64,000 nucleotides of DNA from CAVZLD01 sp963776055 (GCA_963776055.1 CAVZLD010000007.1:124001-188000); one strand, 5' to 3'. Counted from the first letter of the stretch, positions 52,976 to 62,479 are shown. Numbers and translations are program-made. Notes: generated by a model from the sequence alone, not told the origin.

Positions 52976-54355
52976 ATGGGAAGCTCGCTTGGCGGAGGTG
53001 GGGCAGGAGCACTTGATCTGCGCTTCTGGGATGAACTGTCACCGGCGGAATGTCATCAACTGGTGCAGCAGATCGAGAAGCTCAATTTGCCGCTGATCCA
53101 GCGGCTGATGGCTGGTCACGAGGACCACGAGGACTGGGAGGCATTGCTGCGACGCGCCGAGCCGCCCGTGGCATTTCGCTTGGCCGATCCGACGAACCCA
53201 TTCTCGGTGGCGGAGGCGCGGGAAGCCGCTGAACAGGCCTTGTCCGCCGGTCGGTTGGGTGTGATTCTCGTGGCGGGAGGGCAGGGGACGCGGCTCGGAT
53301 TCGACCATCCGAAGGGGATGTACTCGTTGGGGCCTGTCTCGGGACGAACCCTGTTCCAGATGCATGTGGATCAACTGCGCGCGGTGAGTCGACGATACGG
53401 CAGTTCCCTTCCGCTGTACGTGATGACCAGCCCGGCGACGCACGAGGAAACCGTCGCCTATTTCTCGCAGAATGATCGATTCGGGCTCGATCCGGCGGAG
53501 TTGCATTTCTTCTGCCAAGGCACGATGCCGGCCGTCGATGACCGGGGACGACTGCTGCTGGCAGATCGAGGGCAGATTTTCTTCAGTCCCGATGGTCATG
53601 GCGGAATGCTGGCGGCCATTGCGCAAAGCGGTTGTCTTCGCGACGCCATCCAACGGGGGATCGATCAGCTCTTCTATCTGCAGGTGGATAATCCGTTGGT
53701 CCGAATCTGCGATCGGGAGCTGATCGGCTACCACCTGCTGGCGGAATCCGAGATGTCCACGCAGGTGGTCGCCAAACGCGATCCGTTGGACAAAGTGGGC
53801 AATGTTGTTTCCGTGGATGGCGGCCTGCGCGTGGTGGAGTACAGCGATCTGCCGCCGGAGGCTGGGCAGCGGCGTCAGGAGGATGGTTCTCTTCGTTTCT
53901 GGGCCGGCAGCATCGCGATCCACGTGTTCTCGGTCCCTTTTCTCGAGCGATGTGTTCGCTCGGAGGAATCGCTGCCGTTTCATCGAGCCCGCAAGAAGGT
54001 GGCGACCGTCAGCGAGGAGGGCCATCCGATTTCGCCGGATCAACCGAATGCGACCAAATTCGAGCGGTTCATCTTTGACCTCATGCCGCTGGCCCACAAT
54101 GCCATTGTCGTGGAAGCGGACGAGCACGAGGTTTTCGCGCCATTGAAAAACGCCAGCGGCGCGGAGAAGGATACGCCCGAATCGACGCGGCAAGCGATCG
54201 TCGATCGCGCTCGGCGATGGTTGGCGGCGGCTGGTGTCGAGGTCGTTCCCGGCACGCGGGTGGAAATCCATCCTGACTATGCGCTGGATTACGAGGATCT
54301 CGTCGGCAAGCTCTCCCCGGGCGTCGCGATTGACCAGGACACGTTCTTTTCATGA
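52976..54355 (+). CDS. UDP-N-acetylglucosamine/UDP-sugar pyrophosphorylase (UDPGP family)
   Basis: Intact 459-residue nucleotidyltransferase of the eukaryotic-type UDPGP family. Signature LVAGGQGTRLGFDHPKGM (near residue 100) binds UTP. Later HFFCQGTMPAVDDRGRLLL, PDGHGGMLAAIAQSG, LFYLQVDNPLVRICD (metal Asp) and KFERFIFDLMPLAHNA agree with AGX-type enzymes. It makes a UDP sugar such as UDP-GlcNAc from the sugar 1-phosphate and UTP. The next gene, 50 bases on, makes GDP-mannose, so this operon feeds the glycosyltransferases. The exact sugar cannot be read. Confidence 0.9.
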   Translation: MGSSLGGGGAGALDLRFWDELSPAECHQLVQQIEKLNLPLIQRLMAGHEDHEDWEALLRRAEPPVAFRLADPTNPFSVAEAREAAEQALSAGRLGVILVAGGQGTRLGFDHPKGMYSLGPVSGRTLFQMHVDQLRAVSRRYGSSLPLYVMTSPATHEETVAYFSQNDRFGLDPAELHFFCQGTMPAVDDRGRLLLADRGQIFFSPDGHGGMLAAIAQSGCLRDAIQRGIDQLFYLQVDNPLVRICDRELIGYHLLAESEMSTQVVAKRDPLDKVGNVVSVDGGLRVVEYSDLPPEAGQRRQEDGSLRFWAGSIAIHVFSVPFLERCVRSEESLPFHRARKKVATVSEEGHPISPDQPNATKFERFIFDLMPLAHNAIVVEADEHEVFAPLKNASGAEKDTPESTRQAIVDRARRWLAAAGVEVVPGTRVEIHPDYALDYEDLVGKLSPGVAIDQDTFFS

Positions 54356-54405
54356 GTCCGTCAACGGTCCGGACTGCTTTGGTGGACCAACAGGAGTGAG
54401 CTCTC

Positions 54406-55490
54406 ATGCTGTATGCAGTGATTATGGCTGGCGGTGCGGGAACACGGTTCTGGCCGGCCAGTCGTCGGGCCCGCCCCAAACAGTTGCTGGATCTGGCCGG
54501 TGGTCGTTCGATGATTCAAACGACCGTGGATCGACTGCGCGGACTGGTGGATGTTGATCGCGTGCTGATCGTGACCAACGAACAACTGGTGCCCGTGATT
54601 CAACAGCAACTGCCCGATCTGCCGCGATCAGCCATCCTGGGGGAGCCTTGCAAGCGGGATACCGCGCCTTGCGTCGGCGTCGCTGCACACTGGGTCCGTC
54701 AGCGGGATCCGGAGGGAATCATGGTGGTGATGCCCGCCGATCATCTGATTGAGCCCGTCGCGGAATTCCAGCAGGCGATTCGGGCTGCCCAACAGTTGGT
54801 GGAACAGCGGCCCTCGCGATTGGTGACCTTTGGAATTCGTCCGACCTATCCGGCGGAGAGCTTTGGCTACATTCAGCGTGGCGAGCCGCTGGATTCCGCC
54901 AAGGGCCTGTCGGCGCCGGCATTTCACGTCGCCGGTTTCCGAGAAAAACCGCAAGCGGATGTGGCACGGCGGTACTTGGAGGAGGGAACTTTCGACTGGA
55001 ACTCGGGGATTTTCGTGTGGAAGGCCCAGACGATTCTCGACGAATTACGTCGCTGCGAACCGACGATGGCGGAACACTTACAGACGATCGATGCGGCGAT
55101 CGGTTCGACCGATTTCGAATCGGTTTTCCGTCGAGAGTTTTCGGCGATCGTGGGGAAGTCGATCGACTACGCGGTGATGGAGCATGCGCAGGAGACGGTC
55201 GTGTTGGAGGCTCCATTCCAGTGGGATGACGTGGGTAGTTGGCAGGCCCTCGCACGCTTGCTGGGAACGGATGACCAGGGAAACACCTTCGGGGACGCCA
55301 TCTGGCGATTGATACGGCGGGCACGATTGTCCGTTCCGATGACGAGCATCTTGTTGTGACCGTGGGCTTGGAGGACTGCCTGGTGATTCACACGGCGGAT
55401 GCCACGTTGGTGGCCAGCAAGCACGACGAGGAGCGGATTCGAGAGGTGGTACAACAATTGGCGGAACGAAAATGGGACCGGTTCCTCTGA
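54406..55490 (+). CDS. Mannose-1-phosphate guanylyltransferase ManC-like (one frameshift)
   Basis: GDP-mannose synthesis enzyme, about 361 residues. GTP site IMAGGAGTRFWPASRRARPK at the start; other marks are GEPCKRDTAPCVG, VVMPADHLIEPV, TFGIRPTYPAESFGYIQRG, FREKPQADVARRYLEEG, WNSGIFVWKAQTIL, SIDYAVMEHAQETVV and FQWDDVGSWQAL. One C is missing near 55302: the sense after TFGDA continues HLAIDTAGTIVRSDDEHLVV in the next frame, ending at 55490. The type II isomerase domain of fused ManC is absent. It lies between the pyrophosphorylase and ruvX. Confidence 0.9.
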
Positions 55491-55512
55491 ACCCACACGG
55501 CGCCAAGAAGTG

Positions 55513-55983
55513 ATGAAACAAGCCACTCGGCCGCCGGGCCGCCTTGCCGGAATCGACTTTGGGACGCGACGACTCGGGATTGCCGTGACCGATTCCCAGC
55601 AGCGATTGGCCAGCCCTTTCGCCACCTACACTCGTCGTCGGCCTTCCCTGGATGCGGAATACCTCCGGCAGTTCGCCGTAGCCGAAGAGATCGTGCGATT
55701 CGTCGTGGGTTTGCCCGTGCACTTGGATGGATCGGAGAGCCGCGTTTCTGAGGAAGCACGACGATTCGGCCTGTGGCTGGGCGAGCAAACCGGCTTGCCG
55801 GTGGAGTTTTTCGACGAGCGGTTTTCGTCGGTCGAAGCGGATGAGCAGTTGCGGTTCGCCTCGCTGAGTCCGCGGCAGCGAAAGGAACGCCGCGACATGC
55901 TGGCCGCGCAGATCCTCTTGTCGGCCTTTCTCGAGGCCAGGAATCGGCAGGACCGTTCCACGCCCGGGAGCCTGGACGACTGA
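55513..55983 (+). CDS. ruvX: Putative Holliday junction resolvase RuvX (YqgF)
   Basis: 156-residue RNase H-fold protein of the RuvX/YqgF family, linked to rRNA processing and recombination. It shows LAGIDFGTRRLGIAVTDS (catalytic Asp), EEIVRFVVGLPVHLDGSES, PVEFFDERFSSVEAD and RKERRDMLAAQILLSAFLE, with the last Asp. The ATG at 55513 starts the fold directly; a GTG one codon earlier is possible. It begins 22 bases after the guanylyltransferase stop and is probably co-transcribed. Intact. Confidence 0.9.
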   Translation: MKQATRPPGRLAGIDFGTRRLGIAVTDSQQRLASPFATYTRRRPSLDAEYLRQFAVAEEIVRFVVGLPVHLDGSESRVSEEARRFGLWLGEQTGLPVEFFDERFSSVEADEQLRFASLSPRQRKERRDMLAAQILLSAFLEARNRQDRSTPGSLDD

Positions 55984-56030
55984 CGCCGGTTTCTTGCGCA
56001 GCGGTGTAGTGCGAGTGCCTGTCCGACTGC

Positions 56031-56092
56031 GTGTCACACGGAGAGGCAGTGCTTGTGGCGACGTTTCTTGCGAGCAGCAAGAGCGACACGCT
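56031..56092 (+). repeat. Dispersed intergenic repeat, copy A
   Basis: GTGTCACACGGAGAGGCAGT, then GCTTGTGGCGACGTTTCTTG and CGAGCAGCAAGAGCGACACG. It is the best-preserved of four copies (14340, 24530, 34178 minus). The ends GTGTC and GACAC are inverted, so the unit could fold. Confidence 0.65.
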
Positions 56093-56142
56093 ACAGGGAA
56101 GCGTGACGCGCGGTCGCCCCGATTGACCCAGGGGCCATTTCT

Positions 56143-56364
56143 TCAGTCGTCGGCGGCCGACGCGTCCGCGTCTGCGGAGGAATCACCTTCGGCGGCGGAA
56201 TCATCGCCCGGGTGGACCGTTTCGTATTCCTCCAGTAGCACGGAAGGGCAAACCTCTTCCTTGCCACACTGCTGACAGACGACGTGCACCAAGTCGGTGC
56301 TGGACAACCGCAACGCGTTGTCCTGACAGAGCTGGTAGAGCTGTTTGAGATGAACGCAGGTCAT
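56143..56364 (-). CDS. Small acidic CxxC protein, function unknown
   Basis: Intact 73-residue protein I do not recognise. The first 45 residues contain LKQLYQLCQDNALRLSS, VVCQQCGKEEVC (a CxxC followed by a third Cys) and a hydrophobic helix-like patch; the last 25 are Asp/Ser/Ala-rich. Cys spacing suggests a single zinc ribbon. It starts 41 bases after the pseudoprotease gene on the same strand, so it may belong to that transcription unit. Confidence 0.6.
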   Translation of the reverse strand: MTCVHLKQLYQLCQDNALRLSSTDLVHVVCQQCGKEEVCPSVLLEEYETVHPGDDSAAEGDSSADADASAADD

Positions 56365-56405
56365 GGTGGTTCGGATCGCTCCCTCGGTGTGAGTTGGGCC
56401 ACAGG

Positions 56406-57536
56406 CTACTCTCGGCGGGCGACAGCAGCTTCTTTACGGCGGTGTATCAACTGTTCAATGCGCGGCACAATCTGCTCGGCGGGCAAAGCGTAGCTGGCAA
56501 TCCGTTCCGCCCGCGCGATATTAATACCCACGACGCGACCTTCCAGATCGACCAATGGGCCGCCGCAGTGTTCGGGCATCAGGAATGTGTCGTGCTGAAT
56601 TACATCCGGAAATCCGGATCGGCGGAAGCTCAGATCGCCACCGAGAAAGCTTTGAAACTCACTGTACTCGAGATCCAATTCTGTGCGGCGACCCAGTCGA
56701 GCCTCGAGGGTCAGTTCCGCATCGCTCCGCCGCAGGCGGATCTGGATCCCGTCGCCTGGGAGCCGCTGCTGGATCTCGGCGACCAACGCGTCACTGGTGG
56801 CGATGCCCGTCGAATCCAGTTCCAGGATCTGATCTCCCGGCTCCAACCCGGCCAGGGCGGCCGCGCTATCATCGAGCACCTCGGTGACGACAACCCCTCC
56901 CGTCGCGTCACGCAGCCGGATTCCGAGGACCGCATCGCGCGCGATCTGACGCGGTGCGAGGCTCACGATGCCCACGGCGAGCGGTTCTTTCCGACCTACA
57001 CCGGGCGTTGCCAGCAGACTTCCCACGTCGGGGGGCTGGTTGCGTGACCAGCGGACCGTGGGCAGTTTGTCACTCGCCACGTGCAGCATGGCCAGGTCGT
57101 ACTCGTCCAACTGGCCGACCACTCGAGCGGCCAATTTCCGGCCGTCGTGTAGTTGGCAAACGAGTTGCCCGGGCGCCGCGACGACTTCACTGGCCTTGGT
57201 CAAAATGTAACCGTCCGCCGCGACGATGGTTCCCTGCGCGACCGGCTCCCCCTCGCAGAGAACCCGCACCGTCGCGCGGCTGGCTCGGGCGACAACACTG
57301 CCGAAGGCTGTTTTGACTTTCTGATGATTCTTGCCCACCTCCCAGCCGTTATCGACCTGATCCAACCACCCGCTCAGTAAAGCGGCATCGTCGCGCGTCT
57401 GCACGCTGACCGGCCGACGGACAAGCTGCAGTGGATTGAACGGACGTTGCGTGTGCCATGCCTGATGGGCGCTGTAGCCACTGAGCAGACTCAACAGCAC
57501 CAACCACAGGGCGAGTCGCCGGCGAGGGATGTTCAT
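56406..57536 (-). CDS. Trypsin-like pseudoprotease with nested PDZ domain
   Basis: Intact 376-residue membrane-anchored protein. A helix (ALWLVLLSLLSGYSAHQ) precedes a DegP-like fold in which catalytic residues are replaced: ILTKASEVV has Ser116 for His, and PEHCGGPLVD has Cys324 for Ser; Asp147 (DEYDLAML) remains. The PDZ domain (about 203-283: LGIRLRDATGGVVVTEVLDD, AGLEPGDQILEL) lies between the Asp segment and the GGPL segment, not behind it. FPDVIQHDTF and GRVVGINIARAERIASYALP then complete the fold. It follows an active paralogue by 59 bases. I infer a regulatory or scaffold role. The ATG at 57536 is preferred; 57575 is possible. Confidence 0.85.
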   Translation of the reverse strand: MNIPRRRLALWLVLLSLLSGYSAHQAWHTQRPFNPLQLVRRPVSVQTRDDAALLSGWLDQVDNGWEVGKNHQKVKTAFGSVVARASRATVRVLCEGEPVAQGTIVAADGYILTKASEVVAAPGQLVCQLHDGRKLAARVVGQLDEYDLAMLHVASDKLPTVRWSRNQPPDVGSLLATPGVGRKEPLAVGIVSLAPRQIARDAVLGIRLRDATGGVVVTEVLDDSAAALAGLEPGDQILELDSTGIATSDALVAEIQQRLPGDGIQIRLRRSDAELTLEARLGRRTELDLEYSEFQSFLGGDLSFRRSGFPDVIQHDTFLMPEHCGGPLVDLEGRVVGINIARAERIASYALPAEQIVPRIEQLIHRRKEAAVARRE

Positions 57537-57595
57537 GATGGGTTCCGTGTTCGCAACAGGTTCCGTTGATCGCATCCGGGGGAGCGATCCATGCT

Positions 57596-58628
57596 TTACG
57601 GGCGACTTCCCAGTTTCACTTGCAGTTCGAGCAAAGTTGCCTGTCGCCGCACCTGCAAGCGGATCAGTTCGCCGGGCGGATACCGTTGGACTTCCTTCTG
57701 AAGTTGGCCAAATGTGTCAATCTTTGCGTCGGCGACGCGCACAATCACGTCTCCCGATTGCATTCCGGCCTGTGCGGCGGGCGAATCGGGCTGCACCTGC
57801 AAGATCCGTGCTTGTTCCACGCGGCGATCCTCGGTGACGCCCAACCACCCTCGCTCGGAACTTTCCAGCAGTCCCCAGATTTCTCCTCGAGCCAGTCGGT
57901 CCCAAGACTCCTGATAGGGGCCGATCGGCACGTGCACGTTGATCGTGAGATTCTTGCCAATCCGGCTGTGAATGCCGATCACTCGACCCTGCAAGTCAAA
58001 CAGCGGTCCGCCGGAATCTCCGCCGACGAGGGTGCAGTCCGTCAACAGAGCACTGTCTTCCGCCTTCAGAATACGGCCGAACCGCAACACCGGCAACCGT
58101 TTTGGGGCAAAGCCGCCGGGGTGGCCCGTGGCCAGACACCATTGCCCCGCTTGGAGTGCCTTCGAGTTGCCGAGCGGGGCAAACGGCCATGGCCCCGGAT
58201 CGGTGATTCGAATCATCCCCGCGTCGAGTTCCTGGTTCAGTCCGAGCGTCTTTCCGCGGGCAATCGTGCCATCGGGCAACAGGATCGTGGCCGCCCGGTG
58301 TGGTGCACCGACGACGTGGGCTGCGGTGAGCACGTCGCCCTCCGCGCCGACAATCACGCCGCTTCCATTGGCTCGGCCCACTTGGATCGCCACGGTGCAC
58401 GGGAGAATCTGGGGGGTAATGTCCTGGATCCGGCTCTGCAAGCGCCTTCAATTCGTCCACGCCCGCGGGCGAGTAGCCACTCAGAATGTGCGCCAGCCGC
58501 GTTGTTTGCCGCTTGTCGGTCGGTGGCCCTTCTTCCGCACCGGAACGTGGGGCACTGAGACAGCCCAAACAAATCGCGGCGATTAGGACATGACGGAACC
58601 GGTCGCCCTGCCAAAAGGTGAAGTTCAT
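57596..58628 (-). CDS. Secreted trypsin-like (S1C) serine protease with C-terminal PDZ (one frameshift)
   Basis: About 343 residues. Signal peptide (FRHVLIAAICLGCLSAPRSG); then a DegP-type domain with full triad: DVLTAAHVVG (His104), QELDAGMIRI (Asp135) and VGGDSGGPLFD (Ser205). The PDZ domain follows at about 262-340 (WLGVTEDRRVEQ, SPAAQAGMQSGDVIVRVADA). One extra G near 58440 joins AGVDELKAL to QSRIQDITPQI. The ATG at 58628 with GGAGG is the start. The next gene downstream is a catalytically dead paralogue with a different domain order, so the two may work as enzyme and regulator. Confidence 0.9.
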
Positions 58629-58871
58629 CGATCCTCCGAGCTTTTTCGTGACCGGTTCCGCACCGAGCGTGATCGCCTTGCGTCTCGATCGTTTATCATA
58701 ATCAAAGCGGCCAAGGCATGCGGTCAGGGGCATCCAAATTGCAGAGAAATGCTCTGTCAGATCTTTCGCATACCCCCCGTGATGGTCAAGTTCGCGCGGA
58801 AATCCTGATCAGGCGGCGTCCGTTCGCGGCTGTTTTGAGAACGCACGCTGCCCCAGAAACGTTTAAGGTGG

Positions 58872-59766
58872 TTGACTTTGGGAAAATCTCGGAAACTGGT
58901 GGTGGGTTGCGGGTACTTGGGACATCGCGTTGCGCGACGCTGGCGCGATCAGGGAACGGAAGTCTGGGTGACCACTCGCCGTAATTCCCGTGCCGCCCAG
59001 CTGCGTGCAGAAGGATTTCGGGCTTTGATCGCAGATGTGATGGACGGCGACTCGCTTCGGTCTTGGCCTGCCGTGGATACGGTCCTCTATGCTGTCGGGT
59101 ATGACCGCGGTTCCCAATGGTCGCAGCAGCAGGTCTATGTCGAGGGCCTGTGCAACGTGCTGGCCGCCTTGCCAACGCCCGTCGATCGGTTTCTCTATAT
59201 CAGCTCCACCGGTGTCTACGGGCAGGCCGACGGCGAGTGGGTCGACGAGCAATCTCGCTGTGAACCCATGCGTCCTGGGGGGAAGGCCTGTCTCGACGCC
59301 GAAACCTGCGCTGCGAGCGCACGCGATCGGCGCCCGTGGCGTGATTTTGCGGATGGCAGGCCTGTACGGGCCGGGACGCGTCCCCTACTTACGCGATCTC
59401 GTGGCGGGTGAGCCACTGCGCGTGCCGATCGCCGGCTACTTGAACCTGATCCACATCGAGGATGCAGCGCGCGTCGTGCTGCAGGCGGAGCAACGGACCC
59501 AGCCGCCCGAGATCTACGTTGTGGCCGACGGCGTACCGGTTACGCGTCGGGCGTATTACGAACAGATCGCCGCCTTAGTGGGGGTTCGCCCAAGGTTCGC
59601 CCCTCCGCAACCCAGCAACTCGCACACCTTACGCGCGGCAAGCAGCAAGCGGGTGCGGAACACACGCCTCCTGCAGGAACTGCAAATGGACCTGCAGTAT
59701 CCGAGCTATCGGGAGGGCTTGACGCAGATTCTCGCGTCCTGGCGGGGCCTTTCCGGCCCGAGCTGA
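58872..59766 (+). CDS. NAD(P)-dependent epimerase/dehydratase-type SDR (one frameshift)
   Basis: About 297 residues, extended short-chain dehydrogenase fold similar to YeeZ proteins. The NAD site reads KLVVGCGYLGHRVARRWRDQ, with GxGxxG shape GCGYLG. Then RFLYISSTGVYGQADGEWVD (the Ser and Tyr of the active site), GVILRMAGLYGPGRVPYL and PIAGYLNLIHIEDAARVVLQ follow. An extra T near 59311 is needed to join AET to ALRAHAIGARG. The start is a TTG at 58872 or nearby. It is divergent from the protease genes. The substrate is unknown; the family acts on nucleotide sugars and related compounds. Confidence 0.85.
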
Positions 59767-59806
59767 GCAACAAACGTCCTGCCTTGAATCGAACGGAGGA
59801 GCCACC

Positions 59807-60589
59807 ATGCTGACGCGCAAGCCGGTCTTTCCCCAGGTCATCGAGATGAATCACCAAGCGGGACGGGTGATAGGCTGCAACGTGTACGTGATCTACGACG
59901 GATCGGATTGGATCTTGATTGACATTGGATACGAGGACACGGTGGAAGAAATCATCGAATTGATTCGACAGATGGATTTTCCCCTCGCGAGATGTCAGAC
60001 GATCGTCGCGACGCATGCCGACGCCGACCACGTGCAAGGTTTGGCCAAGGCCAAGCAGGTCTTGAAGACGACCGTTACAGCGCATGCGGCGGCGGTTGCG
60101 CCGCTGGAAAGCGGGGATCGGCTGAAGACCTTGGCCGAGATCGAAGCGCAGGGGATCCACCTCGAAATGCCGCCGGTGGGGGTCGATCACCGGATCGACG
60201 AAGGCGACGTGCTGCGCGTCGGCGGTCTGGAATTGAGCGTCTGGCACACGCCCGGGCATACCGACAGCCAACTCGCCCTCCGCCTCGGCTCGCTATTGTT
60301 CAGCGGCGACAATATCTTCCGCGACGGGTGTGTCGGTGCCATCGATGCTCATCATGGCAGCGATCTTCCCGCCTTTCTGCGGTCGCTCCGCCGAATTCAA
60401 GACAGCGATGTCGAGTGGCTGTTGCCCAGCCATGGCCCTCTGTTTCGAAAGGACGATCGGCTGCTTGCCACCACGATTGCTCGCCTGGAGGGCTACTTGC
60501 ACATGGCGGATTTCGGCACCTGTGCCGTTGACTGGCCCTTGATCGACGAGTGGGAGGAGGAGCTTTCGGGCGGCCAGCCGCTGGAATAG
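59807..60589 (+). CDS. Metallo-beta-lactamase-fold hydrolase
   Basis: Intact 260-residue enzyme with the full metal set: VATHADADHVQGLA (HxHxDH-like: His, Asp, His), VWHTPGHTDSQLAL (His), LFSGDNIFRDG (Asp) and LLPSHGPL (His). These match glyoxalase II/MBL-fold hydrolases. It starts 40 bases after the SDR stop with a GGAGGAG site, and the pair is likely an operon. The substrate is unknown. The C-terminal tail (SGGQPLE) shows nothing remarkable. Confidence 0.9.
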   Translation: MLTRKPVFPQVIEMNHQAGRVIGCNVYVIYDGSDWILIDIGYEDTVEEIIELIRQMDFPLARCQTIVATHADADHVQGLAKAKQVLKTTVTAHAAAVAPLESGDRLKTLAEIEAQGIHLEMPPVGVDHRIDEGDVLRVGGLELSVWHTPGHTDSQLALRLGSLLFSGDNIFRDGCVGAIDAHHGSDLPAFLRSLRRIQDSDVEWLLPSHGPLFRKDDRLLATTIARLEGYLHMADFGTCAVDWPLIDEWEEELSGGQPLE

Positions 60590-60765
60590 TCTGGATAGTT
60601 TGCCTGCCTTAACGGACCGGCTTGCCTCTTGAGCCGATCGTGCCGTTTCTACCGAATGTTCCTTCCCCGATCTGCCGATCTAAACCCTCGGAGGGCACCT
60701 GCTGGCGGCTGTCACGTGCCCGGCCTGTCGCGACTGCGGCATGGCCGAGAAATCGAAGAGGGGGG

Positions 60766-61100
60766 ATGTTCATGATCCGTCGCATGTCTTTGCTGATCCT
60801 GCTGGTTGCGGCTGCGCAGTGGCACTGTCGGTCAGTGCCAAGTGCCAGGCGCAGCAGGCCTTCGGGCGTTCCTGGAATGCAGAACGGCCGGTGTACGATT
60901 GGGACCGGTTCTACCACTATCCGTACCTGTACTATCCGCAGAATTTCTGGACGGATCAGTACTACCGAAGCAGCAACAGTCTGTACTATCGGTACCCACC
61001 GGAGATGCGGATTCCGGTCTACAACAAGAAATGGCACAACTACTATCCCAGTTGCCGGCTGTATCACAGCGGCCATCACTTCCAGCTGGACGTGTTTTAG
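60766..61100 (+). CDS. Small secreted Tyr-rich protein (one frameshift)
   Basis: About 111 residues. A signal peptide (RMSLLILLVAAAVALSVSAK) is followed by 80 residues in which every third to fourth residue is Tyr: YDWDRFYHYPYLYYPQNFW, YYRSSNSLYYRYPPEMRIP, YNKKWHNYYPSCRLYHSGHH. It is rich in His and Trp too. I have seen this protein annotated in planctomycetes, sometimes as calmodulin-binding; I would not trust that label. One base is missing near 60816, so the signal peptide and body lie in different frames. The start ATG at 60766 follows a G run. Function unknown. Confidence 0.75.
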
Positions 61101-61198
61101 TACTCGAGTTTTCTTTTGCGATCGATCCGATCGTAAAAGGAGCATCGGGGCAGATTCCGCTGGGGAACGGTCCGGCTGGGAAAGTTGACCTCATAGAG

Positions 61199-61229
61199 AG
61201 CCGCGGCGGGGGGATTCCTCGCCGCGGCT
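61199..61229. terminator. Perfect hairpin after the Tyr-rich gene
   Basis: AGCCGCGGCG (61199-61208) and CGCCGCGGCT (61220-61229) are exact complements around an 11-base loop. No T-run follows, so termination would not be classical. The rest of the 416-base gap before nuoA shows no gene. Confidence 0.4.
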
Positions 61230-61516
61230 GATTCTGCGCTCGGCCGGTCCCGTTTCGCGGGCCGACAATCGATTTTCGTCGGAGCGTCAAGTGAGCTGAA
61301 CGAGCGGCTCACCGGCAGCAAGCCAACGCCCGCTCCGGAATCTTGCAGCCGGTTTGCCCTCCGCATCACCGGCCCTGCTTGACCCTTTCCGGGGTCACCA
61401 CTACGATGCGAATGTACTCGACGTGAGCGTCGGGTTTTTCTTTGTCCGCGCTTGTGACAAGTTTCACGAAGTTGCGGTTCTTTCCCAGTTTGCGTTGGCA
61501 CGGGTGGGGGTAGTGC

Positions 61517-61912
61517 ATGTCCATAGTTCCCGTTTTCGTCGCAATCGGCGTCGCACTCGCCATCGCCCTGGGAATGTGGATCCTCGGGGTACTGCTCGGG
61601 CCGCGACGAAGCGGTGCGGTCGAAGCGGATGCCGTACGAGAGCGGCATGGACCCGGTCCACGACACGCGGCGTCGGTTCGACGTGCGGTTTCACCTGGTC
61701 GCGATCGCTTTCTTGATTTTCGACGTGGAATTGCTGTTCCTCTATCCCTGGGCGGTGGCCAGTCGGCAGCCCGATGGGAATCGATCGAGTCGTGCGAGGC
61801 GGGGGAGATTTCCGGACGCGGCATCGTGTTCGGCGGAGTGCTGTTTTTCCTTGCGCTGGTGGTTGCCGGACTGTTCTACGAATGGCGAAAGGGGGTGTTG
61901 CGATGGCGGTAG
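61517..61912 (+). CDS. nuoA: NADH-quinone oxidoreductase subunit A NuoA (two frameshifts)
   Basis: Three-helix membrane subunit of complex I, about 131 residues. Helix 1 FVAIGVALAIALGMWILGVL, then YESGMDPVHDTRRRFDVRFH (the conserved loop with ESG and RF), helix 2 LVAIAFLIFDVELLFLYPWA (FDVE) and helix 3 GVLFFLALVVAGLFYEWRKG. An extra G near 61620 and a missing G near 61782 break the frame. The start ATG at 61517 is the first of the nuo group. The stop overlaps the nuoB start by 10 bases. Confidence 0.92.
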   Translation: MSIVPVFVAIGVALAIALGMWILGVLLGPRRSGAVEADAVRERHGPGPRHAASVRRAVSPGRDRFLDFRRGIAVPLSLGGGQSAARWESIESCEAGEISGRGIVFGGVLFFLALVVAGLFYEWRKGVLRWR

Positions 61913-62364
61913 AGCTGCCCGACAACGTGATGGTCAGCAAGCTGGACGAGCTGGCCAGTTGGTGCCGCAAGAACAGCCTCTGGCCGATGCCCTTCGCCAC
62001 GGCCTGCTGTGGCATCGAACTGATGGCGACCGGCGCCAGCCGGCACGACATGGCACGTTTCGGAGCGGAGGTCTTTCGCTTCAGCCCGCGGCAATGCGAT
62101 CTGATGATTGTCGCGGGCCGGGTCGTGATGAAGATGCTGCCGGTGCTGCAGCGAATCTGGCAGCAGATGCACGAGCCGAAATGGTGCATCTCGATGGGCG
62201 CCTGTGCCTCGACCGGCGGCGTCTTCGACACCTACTGCGTCGTGCAGGGCATCGACCGCTTCATTCCGGTGGACATGTACGTGCCCGGTTGTCCGCCGCG
62301 GCCGGAGCAGCTGATCCAGGCGATCATCGACCTGCAGGACAAGATCAGCCGGGAGGGACGCTGA
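61903..62364 (+). CDS. nuoB: NADH-quinone oxidoreductase subunit B NuoB
   Basis: Fe-S subunit of the peripheral arm carrying cluster N2. The open frame gives 153 residues with all four Cys ligands: FATACCGIELMA (tandem CysCys), CISMGACASTGG and MYVPGCPPRPEQL. GVFDTYCVVQGIDR is typical of the family. After GGACGC the frame stops at 62364, but shifting one base gives ISREGTLNGEEFDDPEQQLP running to about 62498. NuoB proteins often continue this way, so a missing G near 62357 is likely and the true protein is longer. Confidence 0.93.
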   Translation: MAVELPDNVMVSKLDELASWCRKNSLWPMPFATACCGIELMATGASRHDMARFGAEVFRFSPRQCDLMIVAGRVVMKMLPVLQRIWQQMHEPKWCISMGACASTGGVFDTYCVVQGIDRFIPVDMYVPGCPPRPEQLIQAIIDLQDKISREGR

Positions 62365-62479
62365 ACGGCGAGGAATTTGACGATCCGGAACAGCAGCTGC
62401 CCAAACGGGCCCTGCGAGAGCTGCCGATCCTGGGACAGTCGCCGCCTGTTTGCATCCCACCTTCAAGATCGCATAATCC

